Shown piece after piece: positions 26,278 through 34,703 of a stretch of 64,000 bases of DNA. Source of the stretch: an uncultured Campylobacterales bacterium (GTDB taxonomy: Bacteria; Campylobacterota; Campylobacteria; Campylobacterales; Arcobacteraceae); assembly GCA_947494995.1 (NCBI GenBank), contig CANLWY010000001.1, positions 310,001 to 374,000 of the forward strand, given 5' to 3'. The notes below the pieces were generated by a model. The model searched no databases. It was given only the letters and a program-made list of their open reading frames with translations, and had not been told where the DNA came from. Made by a program: the position numbers and the translations under genes. The stretch's first letter is position 1; each line of letters begins with the position of its first letter.

Positions 26278-27798
26278 TTATACAAATTTTGCATCAATAA
26301 TTAATTTTTTGATATTTTTAATATCCCCATCCATTCTTCTATCTTCAAGTAAAGGCTCAATGATTTTTCTTGTTTCATCATAAATAGCTTTTAAGTGAGG
26401 TGATACTTCATCTTTTCCTCTAATATCAACAGCTTGTGCCATACCAATAAAGGCAATTGAAAGCATATTATGTAAGTCTGGCATCATCTTTGCAAAATCA
26501 TTTGCTGCTGTTGTTCCCATAGATACTTTATCTTGATTTAATGATTCTGTTGGTCTTGAGTGAATAGAAGCAGCAGTTGTATTTTTAATAACATCAGCAC
26601 TTAATGAGCTAAGACTAATTTGCATAGCTTTAAAACCATGGAAAAATGGCTCTTTAGAAAGTTTTAGATTTTCACCTAAGCCTCTATTAAATTTATGGTC
26701 AACTAATAGTGCAAACTCTTTATCAAGTAAATCAGCTAAGTTAGCCGCACAAATTTTTAGTGTATCCATAGCATGAGCTACATAACCACCATAGAAGTTA
26801 CCAGAAGTATAGATTTTTTGATTTTCTCCATCAATTAGTGGATTATCATTTACTGAATTAATCTCTGTTTCTACCCAGTTCTTAGAGATTTCTAAGTTGT
26901 CTCTAATTACACCTAAAACTTGTGGTGCACATCTCATAGAGTAAGTATCTTGAATATTTAAGTGGTTATCTGCAAAGAACTTGTCATATCTATCATCTCT
27001 TCCGTGAGTTAGTTTAGAACCAGCAATTTTGTTTTTAATATTTTTAGCAGCTGCTATTTGACCTGAGAATGGTTTTGAATCATGTACAAAATCAGCAACT
27101 GGAGTATCATCCCCTAAAAGAACTTCAAACATACCAGCAACATATGATTCCATAGAGTTTAAAATTACTTCAAACTCTTGAATTGCTTGAAGTGCAATAG
27201 CACTCATAATAGTTGTACCATTCATAATAGCTAAGGCTTCTTTTGGTTCAAACTCATAAGGTTTAATATCAAGTTCATTATAAACTTCCATTACTGGCTT
27301 GATTTCACCTTTGTAGTATACTTCTCTCTCCCCTGCAACAACAGCAGCGATATAAGATAAAGGAGTTAAATCTCCACTTGCTCCAACTGAACCTTGAGAT
27401 GGAATTACTGGAATAATATCTTTATCAATAAGTAATTGAAGTCTATGAAGTAAGTTCATAGATACTCCAGATCTTGCTTTACTTAATGAAATAGTTCTAC
27501 AAATTACAGCGTATCTACAAACTTCATAAGATAGGTTTTTCCCAATACCACAACCATGAAATCTAAAAAGATTTGTTTGTAACTTAGCTGCGTCTTCATA
27601 GTCTACATAGTTTTTACCACTGTCCCCATATCCAGTTGTAATACCATAGATTGGCTTACCTGCTTTAATAGTATTCATCATAAAATCATGCGTATGGTTA
27701 ATGAATGTTATAAACTCTTCATTTTTTGAGATTTCTACACTTGTAGCCTCAATAATCTCTTTTAGAGTTATATGTTTCTTGTCAATTGTTAATTTCAT
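26278..27798 (-). CDS. MIO-type aromatic amino acid ammonia-lyase
   Basis: The enzyme shows catalytic Tyr51 (YGITTGYGDSG), the ASG tripeptide that forms the MIO cofactor (residues 140-142, GSVGASGDLTPLSY) and IMNGTTIMSA. It removes ammonia from tyrosine, phenylalanine or histidine to give the unsaturated acid. The selectivity loop reads NLFRFHGCG (Phe80-His81), not the Ser-His of histidine lyases, so an aromatic starter acid (coumarate or cinnamate) is likely. The start is the ATG at 27798 with GGGAGGA before it; the TTG 12 bases upstream is rejected. No hut genes are near, supporting a biosynthetic role. Confidence 0.85.
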   Translation of the reverse strand: MKLTIDKKHITLKEIIEATSVEISKNEEFITFINHTHDFMMNTIKAGKPIYGITTGYGDSGKNYVDYEDAAKLQTNLFRFHGCGIGKNLSYEVCRYAVICRTISLSKARSGVSMNLLHRLQLLIDKDIIPVIPSQGSVGASGDLTPLSYIAAVVAGEREVYYKGEIKPVMEVYNELDIKPYEFEPKEALAIMNGTTIMSAIALQAIQEFEVILNSMESYVAGMFEVLLGDDTPVADFVHDSKPFSGQIAAAKNIKNKIAGSKLTHGRDDRYDKFFADNHLNIQDTYSMRCAPQVLGVIRDNLEISKNWVETEINSVNDNPLIDGENQKIYTSGNFYGGYVAHAMDTLKICAANLADLLDKEFALLVDHKFNRGLGENLKLSKEPFFHGFKAMQISLSSLSADVIKNTTAASIHSRPTESLNQDKVSMGTTAANDFAKMMPDLHNMLSIAFIGMAQAVDIRGKDEVSPHLKAIYDETRKIIEPLLEDRRMDGDIKNIKKLIIDAKFV

Positions 27799-28661
27799 TT
27801 GTCCTCCCAAAAGTCATAAAAATTAAACCACTGCAGGGGATGTTGTTTTAACGTTTGCGATAAAACTTGAACATACTCTTCCATAGCAATTTCTATAGCT
27901 TCTTCTTCCTTTAAATTTTTATTTATTTGAATTTTTTTGTAATGCATTTCATAGCTTCTTTTTTCTTTTAATACTACAAAAAGTGCAATAATTGGTTTAT
28001 TTGTCTTATATGCAATAATAAATGGATTTTTATTAAAGTTTGCATCTTTTTCAAAGAATTTCATTTTCTTTAAATACTTATCACTAATAGCTCTATCTCC
28101 CATAAGGGCAACACTTTCGTTTGCTAAAAGTGCATTTGCTATAGAAATAGATGTGGCAATATCACCTCTTGATAAGTCAATAATTTTTACATTCTTTTCA
28201 TTTTTTTTATCAATTAATTGTTCGAACTCACTGGCATTTTTTATCATTGCCTCATTCATTACAATATTGATTTTTACATTATCATCTTTGAAGTAATTAC
28301 TAGCTGTTGCCCAACCACCAAAGTGGTTTGATAATAAAATAGAACCGTTTTTAAGTTCTGCTAAAAGTTCAGCTCGGTTATAGTTTGAGAACTTATAAAT
28401 CTCTGGATTTGCCTTTGAAATAAATCTATCAGAGGTAGCTAATGCATAATTAAATAGATGAGTGAAAAACTTTTTATTTGAAAACTCTTCTCCAATATTT
28501 TTATAGTACTTTTTTAAAGAAATTCTTACATTTGTTGCAAATAAAAAGTAATAAAGAACAACAAAATATAAAGAGAAATAAACAGAGTTATAACCAAAAG
28601 TTTTGTAAAACTTATATAGAGTTTTAACTACTGCTCCTCCAACTCTTTGTTTTGCTGCCAT
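27795..28661 (-). CDS. LpxL/HtrB-family acyltransferase (ApeD-like)
   Basis: An N-terminal membrane segment (about 28-45) is followed by the lysophospholipid acyltransferase core. The catalytic pattern is SNHFGGWATAS, in place of the usual HFGNWE of lipid A enzymes, followed by VALMGDRAIS. It would add an acyl chain to a lipid anchor at the cytoplasmic face of the inner membrane. It starts inside the glycosyltransferase stop (TAATG) and overlaps the ammonia-lyase by 4 bases. Confidence 0.8.
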   Translation of the reverse strand: MAAKQRVGGAVVKTLYKFYKTFGYNSVYFSLYFVVLYYFLFATNVRISLKKYYKNIGEEFSNKKFFTHLFNYALATSDRFISKANPEIYKFSNYNRAELLAELKNGSILLSNHFGGWATASNYFKDDNVKINIVMNEAMIKNASEFEQLIDKKNEKNVKIIDLSRGDIATSISIANALLANESVALMGDRAISDKYLKKMKFFEKDANFNKNPFIIAYKTNKPIIALFVVLKEKRSYEMHYKKIQINKNLKEEEAIEIAMEEYVQVLSQTLKQHPLQWFNFYDFWEDK

Positions 28662-29392
28662 TAAAAAATACCCTTTAGTAAAAGTATCTTTTGAAAAAAT
28701 AGTTTTAAATGAAGTAAGGTAATATTTATTGTGTCATTATAGTTATCAAAGTGACTAACTCTCTCTTCGGGACTTGGGTAATAACACTCAATTATTGTAT
28801 CGCTTATATTTTTATGCTTCCAGTAGTGTTTTACTAATACTTCTGCTTCAAAATTAAATCTTCTTGTTTTTATATTTAAATCTAAAATAGATACGGGATA
28901 TAATCTAAAGCCAGTTAGTGAGTCATTTATTTTATAACCACTATTTAAACTAATCCAGAAATTATGAAAAGCTCGTCCTACTTTTGATTTTGTAGGAACA
29001 TTCTCAATTTCAAAGTTTCTTGCACCCATTACTATTTGGTTTTCACTATTTATACACTCAATAAGTTTTTTTATTTCTGAGGCAAGATGTTGTCCATCTC
29101 CATCCATACTTACAAAATAGTTATAGCCTAACTCTTTTGCTTTTTTGGCTCCCGTTAGGATAGCTTGACCTTTTCCAAGATTTTGCTCGTGTCTTAAGAT
29201 AGTTACATTTTCATTTTCTTCAAGTAAAGATGAAACCTTTGTATCAGAACCATCATCTACTACTATTACTTTATAGTTGTGATTTAAAATATCTTCAATA
29301 ACCTTTGAAATAGTCTTAGGGTTATTATATGTTGGAACGACGATAATTACATTAGGCTGTGACAATTGTAAACTCACTGCATTTTTTATCAT
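28661..29392 (-). CDS. Family 2 glycosyltransferase (ApeJ-like)
   Basis: This is a GT-A fold enzyme with VVPTYNNPKTI, VVDDGSD and the metal-binding DxD in SMDGDGQH, like dolichyl-phosphate mannose synthases. It probably adds a sugar to the lipid anchor or product. The ATG at 29392 puts the first 14 codons inside the dehydratase gene (41-base overlap). GTG at 29377 is another possible start, and no strong ribosome site decides between them. Confidence 0.85.
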   Translation of the reverse strand: MIKNAVSLQLSQPNVIIVVPTYNNPKTISKVIEDILNHNYKVIVVDDGSDTKVSSLLEENENVTILRHEQNLGKGQAILTGAKKAKELGYNYFVSMDGDGQHLASEIKKLIECINSENQIVMGARNFEIENVPTKSKVGRAFHNFWISLNSGYKINDSLTGFRLYPVSILDLNIKTRRFNFEAEVLVKHYWKHKNISDTIIECYYPSPEERVSHFDNYNDTINITLLHLKLFFQKILLLKGIF

Positions 29393-29672
29393 CTTTTTTT
29401 GTTACAACATTTATTGAAGACTCTTTTATTTTAATTAAAAAATTTACTTCATCCTCAGGCAAGATAGGTTGAAGAAATTTTGCTTTTTTTACCTCTATAA
29501 CTTTTAGTGATAATTCTTGAGCAACAATATCTATTTGTAAAAACCCTGGAAGTAGACTATTTGTAGGAAAGTGTGCTTGAAAAACTTCATGATCTTTTTT
29601 AGAGAAGGTAACTTTAAGCTCGACAAAATCGTCACTTTGTGTAATAATCTGTGAAAAATATAAATTATTCAA
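29352..29672 (-). CDS. Hotdog-fold 3-hydroxyacyl-ACP dehydratase (ApeI-like)
   Basis: The 106-residue single hotdog domain has HFPTNSLLPGFLQID, the FabZ-like helix with its conserved His and Pro-Gly. It would dehydrate the 3-hydroxyacyl-ACP made by the ketoreductase. The start is TTG, with AAGG on the minus strand about 10 bases before. It is the first gene of the minus-strand operon, facing the halogenase gene across a divergent promoter region. Confidence 0.72.
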   Translation of the reverse strand: MNNLYFSQIITQSDDFVELKVTFSKKDHEVFQAHFPTNSLLPGFLQIDIVAQELSLKVIEVKKAKFLQPILPEDEVNFLIKIKESSINVVTKKDDKKCSEFTIVTA

Positions 29673-29688
29673 TTATAAATGGCCTTAG

Positions 29689-29736
29689 AATATAATTTAA
29701 GAATCAATTGTATCAAAAGTAAACTAAGTATATAAT
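29689..29736. promoter_or_regulatory. Divergent promoters of the two aryl polyene operons with overlapping -35 boxes
   Basis: Plus direction: TTGTAT (29708-29713), 17 bases, TATAAT (29731-29736). Minus direction: TTGATA (complement of 29711-29716), 16 bases, TATATT (complement of 29689-29694). The two -35 boxes share three bases, so RNA polymerase may not use both promoters at once. Confidence 0.55.
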
Positions 29737-29776
29737 AACAAAAAATTATTTGGCAGAGAAAATTTTGGAGGACTTA

Positions 29777-30994
29777 ATGGAAGAAACTTGTGATGTTTTA
29801 GTTATTGGAGGAGGACCCAGTGGTTCAGTTGCAGCATGCAAACTTATAAAAGCAGGGTTTAGTGTAACAATTTTAGAAAAACTTGAGTTTCCAAGGTTCG
29901 TAATTGGGGAGTCTTTACTTCCAAGGTGTAATGCAATTTTAGATAAAAATGGTTTAATTGATTTAATTGAAAAACAAAATTATATGATGAAACCAGGGGC
30001 TATTTTTATTGATGAAAAAAAACAAGAAGAAGAGATAGATTTTAGAAATAATCTTGGTCAAAAATGGGGAACAAGTTTTCAAGTAAAAAGAGAAGAATTT
30101 GATAATGTTTTACTTAAAGAAGCAAAAAGATTAGGTGCAGATGTAAGACATAAATATGAAGTAACAGCTTATGACAATGATGAAAATATTGTTACTGCAA
30201 AAGATGAAAATGGACAGCAAAAAGTTTTTAAGGCTAGATTTGTTTTAGATGCTTCAGGGTATGGGAGAGTTCTTCCAAAACTATTAGATTTAGATATTCC
30301 TTCAGATTTAAAATTAAGAAATGCAATTTTTACAAGAGTAAAAGGTGAAAAAAGAAGAGAAGAAGATAAAGAAGGTTTTATTGATATTGTAATTCATGAT
30401 GATAATAAAGCTTGGCTTTGGGTAATTCCTTTTAGTGATGGAACAACTTCAGTTGGAGTTGTTTGTGAAGAATCGTACTTTAAAGATACAGGTCTATCAA
30501 GAGAAGAGTTTTTAGATAAAGTATTTGATGAACATAAGTATTTAAAAGAGAAGTTTGCAAATGCACAAAAATTAGTTCCAGTAGGTATCATTGATGGTTA
30601 CTCAGCAGCTATTAAAACTATGCATGGAAAAGGCTTTGCATTAAGTGGAAATGCAACAGAGTTCTTAGATCCAGTATTCTCTTCAGGAGTAACACTTGCT
30701 TTAGAATCTTCAGATAGAGTAGGGGATTTAATTATCAAAGAGTTAAATGGTGAAAAAGTTGATTGGCAAAAAGATTATGAAGATTATATGATGATTGGAA
30801 TTAATGTATTTAGAGAGTTTGTATATGCTTGGTATGAAGGAAAATTAAGAAAGATTTTCTATGCTCCAAATAAGGCTGAACAAATTAAACAATCAGTTGC
30901 TTCAATTCTTTCAGGTTATGTTTGGGATGAAAAAAACTATTTTGTAAAGAATTCAAAAGAGAGGATTAATGCTTTAGTATCAATGATTGAATAA
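29777..30994 (+). CDS. Flavin-dependent halogenase-like enzyme
   Basis: FAD site GGGPSG (residues 11-16), GESLLPR (44-50) and AWLWVIP (about 212-218), the counterpart of the halogenase GxWxWxIP signature with Ala for the first Gly. A Lys in KPGAIF (about 72) aligns loosely with the catalytic lysine of phenolic halogenases. It could halogenate or hydroxylate the aryl head; xanthomonadin clusters contain a related gene. The ATG at 29777 is chosen because GGAGGA precedes it by 4 bases; the upstream TTG at 29750 has no ribosome site. It leads the plus-strand aryl polyene operon. Confidence 0.78.
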   Translation: MEETCDVLVIGGGPSGSVAACKLIKAGFSVTILEKLEFPRFVIGESLLPRCNAILDKNGLIDLIEKQNYMMKPGAIFIDEKKQEEEIDFRNNLGQKWGTSFQVKREEFDNVLLKEAKRLGADVRHKYEVTAYDNDENIVTAKDENGQQKVFKARFVLDASGYGRVLPKLLDLDIPSDLKLRNAIFTRVKGEKRREEDKEGFIDIVIHDDNKAWLWVIPFSDGTTSVGVVCEESYFKDTGLSREEFLDKVFDEHKYLKEKFANAQKLVPVGIIDGYSAAIKTMHGKGFALSGNATEFLDPVFSSGVTLALESSDRVGDLIIKELNGEKVDWQKDYEDYMMIGINVFREFVYAWYEGKLRKIFYAPNKAEQIKQSVASILSGYVWDEKNYFVKNSKERINALVSMIE

Positions 30995-31027
30995 GCATTG
31001 TTAAGATGAGTAAAAGGGCTAAAACAG

Positions 31028-31033
31028 TATAAT
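31028..31033 (+). promoter_or_regulatory. Possible internal -10 box before the second ACP
   Basis: A TATAAT lies 38 bases before the ACP start, with a small AGGGC/GCCCT hairpin around it. No convincing -35 box is visible. Confidence 0.3.
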
Positions 31034-31070
31034 TTGCCCTAATTAAAGAAGTAAAGAGGAATATAATTAG

Positions 31071-31325
31071 ATGGCTATTTCAAGTAGTGAATTCAAACAA
31101 GTTTTAATTGATGGATTAAAGTTAGAAGATATTGAAGTTGATGAGATTGAAGATACAGATGCACTTTTTGGGGACGAAGGTTTAGGTTTAGATTCTGTTG
31201 ACTCAATTGAGTTAGTGTTAATTATTGAAAAAGAGTATGGTGTAAAGATTCAAAACCCAGAGCAGTATAATGAAATTTTTGCTTCGGTAGAGAACTTATT
31301 AAAATATATTAATGACAATAAATAA
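31071..31325 (+). CDS. Acyl carrier protein (aryl polyene, second)
   Basis: The 84-residue acidic protein has the phosphopantetheine site GLGLDSVDSIEL (Ser42). It overlaps the following ketosynthase by 14 bases. Its sequence differs clearly from the ACP at 18918, so the two carriers may serve different steps, for example starter loading and elongation. AGAGGAA lies before the ATG. Confidence 0.9.
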   Translation: MAISSSEFKQVLIDGLKLEDIEVDEIEDTDALFGDEGLGLDSVDSIELVLIIEKEYGVKIQNPEQYNEIFASVENLLKYINDNK

Positions 31326-32433
31326 AAAAGCTTACATTAATAACTATGAAGCAGTAAGTTGTGCAGGTTTAGATACTACACAACTTTTTGCTTCAATTTG
31401 TGAAAAAAAAGACTGCATTTCAATTGACAATCATTATGTTCAAGAGCGAGAAGTAGCAATTGGGAAAATTAACTCTGATGAAGAGTTTAATACTCTACTT
31501 TTAAATACTTGCTCCAAAGTGTTAAAACAATCAAATCTTGAAAACTATGATGATACCTTACTTATAGTTGGTTCTTCTGTTGGTGGAATGAATCAAACAG
31601 AAGAGATTTTTTTTAAAGATAAATCTTATGAGAATATAGATTATAAAAAACATCCAATTGATGCAATAGCTTACTTATTAAAACAAAAGTTTTCTTTTTA
31701 TGATGATATCTCTTTTTCAACTGCTTGTACTTCAAGTGCAAATGCCTTAGGCTATGCAAAAGAGGTAATAAATAAAGGTATTTATAAAAATGTTTTAGTT
31801 GTAGGTGTTGATGCTTTATCTTATACTACTGTTTGTGGTTTCTCCGCACTTAGTGTTCTTTCATCAAAACCATGTACTCCCTTTGAAAAAGAAAGAGAGG
31901 GAATGAATGTAGCAGAAGCGATTGCTGTGTTACTTATTCAGGATGAAAAGCAAGAGAATTGTATAGAGCTTTGTGGGGCAGGATATAGCTCAGATGCCCA
32001 CCATATGACTCAACCCCACCCTGAGGGTGAGGGTGCATTAGAAGCTATGCAAAATGCAATTACTAATGCAAATATAAACAAAGACTTAATCTCTTATATC
32101 AATGCCCATGGAACTGGAACAATGGCAAATGATAGTTCAGAGCTAAATGCTATTTCAAAACTTTTTACAAATACAAGTCCTTATGTAAGTTCGACAAAAT
32201 CTTTTACAGGACATACTTTAGGAGCAGCTGGAGCTATTGAAGCTATTATTTCATGTATGGCTTTACAAGAGCAAATTATTCCTCCTTCTAAAGATATTCA
32301 AAACCCTGAGAGAGAAGATATCTCTTTTTCAAATGAACCAATAAAACAAGAAATAAAATATATTCTTTCTAACTCTTTTGCTTTTGGTGGAAATAATACA
32401 AGTATTCTTTTAGGAGTATGCGGTGAAGATTAA
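31312..32433 (+). CDS. Beta-ketoacyl-ACP synthase of the aryl polyene pathway (second KS)
   Basis: The triad is complete: Cys139 in FSTACTSSANAL, His266 in NAHGTGTM and His301 in SFTGHTLGAAG. This is FabF-type elongation chemistry. Together with the ACP before it and the partner protein after it, this repeats the ACP-KS-partner module of the opposite operon. One of the two KS enzymes may prime chain growth and the other extend it, as proposed for ApeR and ApeO; which is which cannot be read here. Confidence 0.9.
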   Translation: MTINKKAYINNYEAVSCAGLDTTQLFASICEKKDCISIDNHYVQEREVAIGKINSDEEFNTLLLNTCSKVLKQSNLENYDDTLLIVGSSVGGMNQTEEIFFKDKSYENIDYKKHPIDAIAYLLKQKFSFYDDISFSTACTSSANALGYAKEVINKGIYKNVLVVGVDALSYTTVCGFSALSVLSSKPCTPFEKEREGMNVAEAIAVLLIQDEKQENCIELCGAGYSSDAHHMTQPHPEGEGALEAMQNAITNANINKDLISYINAHGTGTMANDSSELNAISKLFTNTSPYVSSTKSFTGHTLGAAGAIEAIISCMALQEQIIPPSKDIQNPEREDISFSNEPIKQEIKYILSNSFAFGGNNTSILLGVCGED

Positions 32434-33061
32434 TTTAGAAATTGTCAGTAGTGCATATTTACTGGGGGAAACTTTAGTAGAAGATTTAAATACAAAAGCA
32501 CTGGTACCTAAAATGGTATTTAGAAGAAGATTAACGAGGGCTTCAAAACTAGCTGTTGAATTAATAGATAAGCTTGCTTTTGAACAAGGAAGAATTATGT
32601 ATGGAAGTGCATATGGTGAACTTCCAGCAACGGCTAATATTTTAAATGCAATTTTAAATAAAGAAGGTATTTCTCCAACAGATTTTCAAAACTCTGTTTA
32701 TAATACTCCTGTTTCTTATACTTCTATTTTAAAGAAAAACCAAAGTGAAATAATGACTATCTCTTGTGGGGATAATACTTCAAATAGACTTTTAAAAATG
32801 GGTGCCATTAAAGCTTTAGATGGAGATGAAATTCTTTTACTTGTAACTGAGACTATGAATATTGAAAATATAGAGCAAGTAAACACTTGTATTGATTTTT
32901 TAGAGTGTGCTGTTGCACTTAAAGTAAAACTTACAAAAGAAGAAGCAAGTTTAAATCTAAAGAATGAAGAGTTAAAGTGTGCAAACTCAGTTAAAGAGCT
33001 TTTACAAATAGCAAAGGCTTGTAAAGAGAATCAAAAAAATATTATAGAAGTACAAATATGA
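32423..33061 (+). CDS. Ketosynthase-like chain-length factor (ApeC-like)
   Basis: The 212-residue protein resembles the short beta-ketoacyl synthase domain found in aryl polyene clusters (PF13723 type). Recognisable stretches are MYGSAYGELPAT, FQNSVYNTPVSYTSI and IMTISCGDNTSN. It has no CTSS active-site motif and no His motifs, so it is expected to partner the upstream KS, which it overlaps by 11 bases. The next start (ATGA) overlaps its stop. Confidence 0.75.
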   Translation: MKINLEIVSSAYLLGETLVEDLNTKALVPKMVFRRRLTRASKLAVELIDKLAFEQGRIMYGSAYGELPATANILNAILNKEGISPTDFQNSVYNTPVSYTSILKKNQSEIMTISCGDNTSNRLLKMGAIKALDGDEILLLVTETMNIENIEQVNTCIDFLECAVALKVKLTKEEASLNLKNEELKCANSVKELLQIAKACKENQKNIIEVQI

Positions 33062-33411
33062 ATATTCCCCACCAAAAACCAATTAAATATGCCCAAGAGC
33101 TTTTAGAAGTAAATGAAAACATTGCAAAAGTTAGATGCGAGTTTGATAAAACACCAACTCTTCCTATGTTTTTTGAAGCAGCAGCGCAAAGTTCTGCTGG
33201 TTTTTCACAAGATAGCGAGGCTAAGGTTGGATTTCTAGTTTCAGTTAAAGAAGTAAAACTTTTAAATGAAGCTGCTAAGCTTGAGTATATTATTCAAGTT
33301 GAAAAGAAAGTAGAGTTTGGTGCAATTTGTGAATTCTCTTTTGAAGTATTTAATAAAGAGCAAGACACAAGTTTTGCAAGTGGAGTATTAACTGTTATGA
33401 TTCAAGAGTAA
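33058..33411 (+). CDS. Hotdog-fold dehydratase (ApeP-like)
   Basis: A FabA/FabZ-like single hotdog of 117 residues: IPHQKP at the start, LPMFFEAAAQSSAGF for the central helix with conserved Glu, then KVGFLVSVKEVKL. It is the second dehydratase of the cluster. Aryl polyene systems usually have two (ApeI and ApeP), acting as a pair or on different chain lengths. The His position is offset compared with FabZ, so the exact active site is uncertain. Confidence 0.7.
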   Translation: MNIPHQKPIKYAQELLEVNENIAKVRCEFDKTPTLPMFFEAAAQSSAGFSQDSEAKVGFLVSVKEVKLLNEAAKLEYIIQVEKKVEFGAICEFSFEVFNKEQDTSFASGVLTVMIQE

Positions 33412-34679
33412 TGAAAAAAGTTCTATTTCTTCTTACTCTTACTTTTTGCTTTTTAAATGCACAATATATTAAAGAACCAATCTTTAATGAAGCCTCTTAT
33501 GTAAAAACCTTTGGAAATCCAAAAAATGAAGCTATTGTTTTTGTTCATGGATTAGGTGATGAAGCTTCAGATATTTGGAAAACAAGTGTTGAAGCTTTAA
33601 AAAAAGATTACTTCATTATGATATTTGATTTACCAGGTTTTGGAAAGTCAGATAAATCTAATCAGCTTTATTCACCTTCAAAATATGCAAACTTTATAAA
33701 TACACTTATTGATAATTTTGTAGACAAATCTTTTCACTTAGTAGGGCATTCTATGGGAGCAAGCATCTCTTTATTATATACTTCTTTATATGATTTAAGA
33801 GTAAAAAGTCTAACCTTAATAGATGCCGCTGCAATTTTAGAAAAAAATACCTATTCTCAGTTTGTCTTAAAATCAAAGGTAAATAATAGTGCAGTATCTG
33901 GTATTGTTTCTAAACTTCCAGGAATGATGAATGAGTTATTGCCTTTTGAAGTAGATACTTTAGTAGATACTAGACTAACTAGAAAGTTTATACTACGTTC
34001 AAACCCTGGAACAATTGCAGCAATGGCACTAGCAAAAGAGGATTTTTCCTATATTCCAAGAGAGTTAAAAAACCCAACATTAGTTATTTGGGGTAAAGAA
34101 GACAAAGTAGCTCCACTTAGAACAGGACAAGTTTTACACTATTTATTGCCAAACTCAAAATTTGAAATTTTTGAAAATACTGCTCATGTTCCTATGAAAG
34201 ATGATTTTAATAGATATATAGACTCTTTAAAAAAACATCTAAAGATTAAAAACTATAAAAAAGCAAAAAAGAAACTCTTTAATAAAAAAGTTATAAAAGA
34301 AATAAAAAGAGATAAAAATAGAAAGCTAAGTGGTTATTTTAAAAAGTTAGTAGTTAAAGATAGTAAAAATATAGAGATTATTGATTCAGTTATAGAAGAA
34401 CTTATAATAATAAATTCAGAAGTTAAAATTTTAAATAGTCAACTTTTATTAGCAGAGGGCTCTTTAATTAAAGAATCAAATATAGAAATAACTGCATCAA
34501 GTTTAGATATCAAAAAAGCAATAGATGTTAGTAATTCTAATATAAATTTAGCAGGATTAAATATTAAAAGTAAAAATGAAGTATTTAAAAATATTGATAA
34601 AGAGAATTCAGCAAAAATAATATTTTCTCTTTGTCTTTTAAATGAGAAAAATATCCATGGCGTAAAAATATACAAATAG
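33411..34679 (+). CDS. Exported alpha/beta hydrolase fused to a beta-repeat tail
   Basis: A signal peptide (residues 1-17) places it in the periplasm. The alpha/beta hydrolase domain (about 20-280) has nucleophile Ser114 in VGHSMGAS, Asp231 in WGKEDKV and His259 in NTAHVPM. After a very basic linker (280-315), about 100 residues show short repeating strands (NIEIIDSVIEEL, VKILNSQLLLAEG, NIEITASSLDI), like the coils of a right-handed beta-helix. It may cleave or transfer an ester or thioester in the periplasm. No hotdog thioesterase (ApeK type) is seen in the cluster, so it may fill a similar need. Confidence 0.75.
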   Translation: MKKVLFLLTLTFCFLNAQYIKEPIFNEASYVKTFGNPKNEAIVFVHGLGDEASDIWKTSVEALKKDYFIMIFDLPGFGKSDKSNQLYSPSKYANFINTLIDNFVDKSFHLVGHSMGASISLLYTSLYDLRVKSLTLIDAAAILEKNTYSQFVLKSKVNNSAVSGIVSKLPGMMNELLPFEVDTLVDTRLTRKFILRSNPGTIAAMALAKEDFSYIPRELKNPTLVIWGKEDKVAPLRTGQVLHYLLPNSKFEIFENTAHVPMKDDFNRYIDSLKKHLKIKNYKKAKKKLFNKKVIKEIKRDKNRKLSGYFKKLVVKDSKNIEIIDSVIEELIIINSEVKILNSQLLLAEGSLIKESNIEITASSLDIKKAIDVSNSNINLAGLNIKSKNEVFKNIDKENSAKIIFSLCLLNEKNIHGVKIYK

Positions 34680-34703
34680 GACGTTAATTTAGTAGGAATG
34701 TAA

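Noticed and set aside
26278-27798. Histidine ammonia-lyase of histidine degradation (hutH)
   Set aside because: No hut genes nearby, the selectivity loop is not Ser-His, and the gene is embedded in the pigment operon.
29750-29776. Upstream TTG start of the halogenase-like gene
   Set aside because: No Shine-Dalgarno sequence before it, whereas GGAGGA is correctly placed before the ATG at 29777.
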